Source of the DNA: an uncultured Prevotellaceae bacterium
GTDB taxonomy: Bacteria; Bacteroidota; Bacteroidia; Bacteroidales; Bacteroidaceae
Reading direction: 5' to 3'
Assembly: GCA_937892315.1 (NCBI GenBank)
Contig: CALAVF010000292.1
Location: 1-5,593, forward strand
DNA length: 5,593 nt
Both the position numbers and the translations under genes were made by a program. Under the pieces are notes generated by a model that was not told where the DNA came from, searched no databases, and was given only the letters and a program-made list of their open reading frames with translations. Numbering within the stretch: position 1 is the first letter of the stretch; every line of letters begins with the position of its first letter. This document shows, one piece after another, positions 5,110-5,593 of the stretch.

Positions 5110-5522
5110 GAGCGTTGATAGACACTAATGTCTTACTTGACCATCTTGCAAGACGCGAGAACTTCTACCAAGATGCAGCAGCCGTATTCTCTATGGCTAA
5201 CGAGGGCTATCTGACTGGTATCGTCTCGTCGCTCAGCATCGTCAATTGTGCATACGTTCTTCCGAAACACTATGACGGGCAAGCCGTCTTGGAGCAGATA
5301 AAAGAAATGTTGCGTATTTTCACAATAAGCAATGTTGATGCAAAGACCTTGGAAGAAGCCGCCAATCTTGCACCCTACGACTATGAAGATGCCGTGCAAT
5401 TTCTTTCGGCACAACCATATCATCCAGACGTGATTATCACCCGTGACAAGAAAGGATTCAAAGACTTCGACATATTGGTGATGACTCCCGCCGAGTTCGT
5501 CAACAAGGCAAAGCAACAATAG
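5097..5522 (+). CDS. PIN-domain toxin ribonuclease (VapC-like, PIN_3 type)
   Basis: A 141-residue PIN-domain protein; VapC-type PIN toxins are Mg2+-dependent ribonucleases that cut tRNA or rRNA and stop growth when not neutralised. Visible acidic residues are Asp9 in ALIDTNVLLD, Asp98 (with Glu97) in YDYEDAVQF and Asp117 in VIITRDKKGF. The second conserved acid of classical VapC, expected in the helix after the SS/T motif, is not evident: SSLSIVNCAYVL has Asn50 there. This is compatible with PIN_3-like members. The ATG at 5097 is preferred; a TTG at 5088 would add three residues. It overlaps the antitoxin gene by 13 bases and ends 21 bases before the adapter contamination, so the gene is complete. 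The pair is a self-contained type II toxin-antitoxin operon. Confidence 0.9.
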   Translation: MGKIRALIDTNVLLDHLARRENFYQDAAAVFSMANEGYLTGIVSSLSIVNCAYVLPKHYDGQAVLEQIKEMLRIFTISNVDAKTLEEAANLAPYDYEDAVQFLSAQPYHPDVIITRDKKGFKDFDILVMTPAEFVNKAKQQ

Positions 5523-5543
5523 TTTCTGCAATTTTATCTTTTG

Positions 5544-5593
5544 AGATCGGAAGAGCGTCGTGTAGGGAAAGAGTGTAGATCTCGGTGGTCGCC
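5544..5593. other. Illumina adapter sequence (assembly contamination)
   Basis: From AGATCGGAAGAGCGTCGTGT onward the sequence is the reverse complement of the Illumina TruSeq universal adapter, through the flow-cell part. It is not genomic. The genuine contig therefore ends at 5543, 21 bases after the PIN toxin stop, and nothing should be inferred about what follows that gene. Confidence 0.97.

Noticed and set aside
1..5543. CRISPR array, tRNA, rRNA, transposase or integrase
   Set aside because: No spaced direct repeats, cloverleaf-like sequences, rRNA-like stretches or recombinase motifs were seen. The only long repeat is the two-copy gene-end repeat.

Overview
The window looks like a Bacteroidales (Prevotella/Segatella-type) metagenomic or draft-genome contig end. 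The support is indirect but consistent: Bacteroidota-type protein families (DUF4494, DUF3791/DUF3990, a Fic protein with an excisionase-like HTH, the PIN_3-like toxin pair), weak Shine-Dalgarno signals, and promoters of the Bacteroidota primary sigma factor type. Two of these match TTTG-N19/20-TAnnTTTG exactly. The last 50 bases (5544-5593) are Illumina adapter sequence rather than genome, so real sequence ends at 5543.

Layout. (1) 1-534, plus strand: C-terminal part of a D-2-hydroxyacid (glycerate-type) dehydrogenase, cut by the left edge. (2) 589-1507, plus strand: a tightly overlapped three-gene module, DUF3791 - DUF3990 - DUF3791, with ATGA start/stop overlaps at both junctions; DUF3990 has the look of an ADP-ribosyltransferase fold. 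(3) 1508-1743: convergent intergenic region with imperfect hairpins but no gene. (4) 1744-2625, minus strand: Fic-domain protein with an N-terminal HTH and a built-in inhibitory motif, preceded by a promoter that is overlapped by a perfect 9-bp-arm palindrome. (5) 2730-4547, minus strand: DUF4494 gene, PLP homeostasis protein (YggS/YggS-like) and a Crp/Fnr-type regulator, probably one transcription unit from a consensus promoter at 4600-4630. (6) 4822-5522, plus strand: a type II toxin-antitoxin pair, a small antitoxin overlapped by a PIN-domain (VapC-like) toxin.

The most interesting structure is a 42-bp imperfect direct repeat (35/42, with an 18-bp identical core). It holds the last codons and stop of the dehydrogenase (501-542) and recurs 973 bp later as the last codons and stop of the second DUF3791 gene (1474-1515). 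Both proteins therefore end in EP(V/M)NQVN. The DUF3791-DUF3990-DUF3791 module lies exactly between the two copies, as if it had been inserted into the 3' end of the dehydrogenase gene with duplication of the gene end, in the manner of an integrative cassette.

Functionally the window interleaves housekeeping genes (dehydrogenase, PLP protein, DUF4494, regulator) with three separate toxin-type enzyme folds: a putative ADP-ribosyltransferase, a Fic AMP-transferase and a PIN ribonuclease. Each sits in its own small transcription unit, which suggests a small accessory/defence-type hotspot in an otherwise ordinary chromosomal region.
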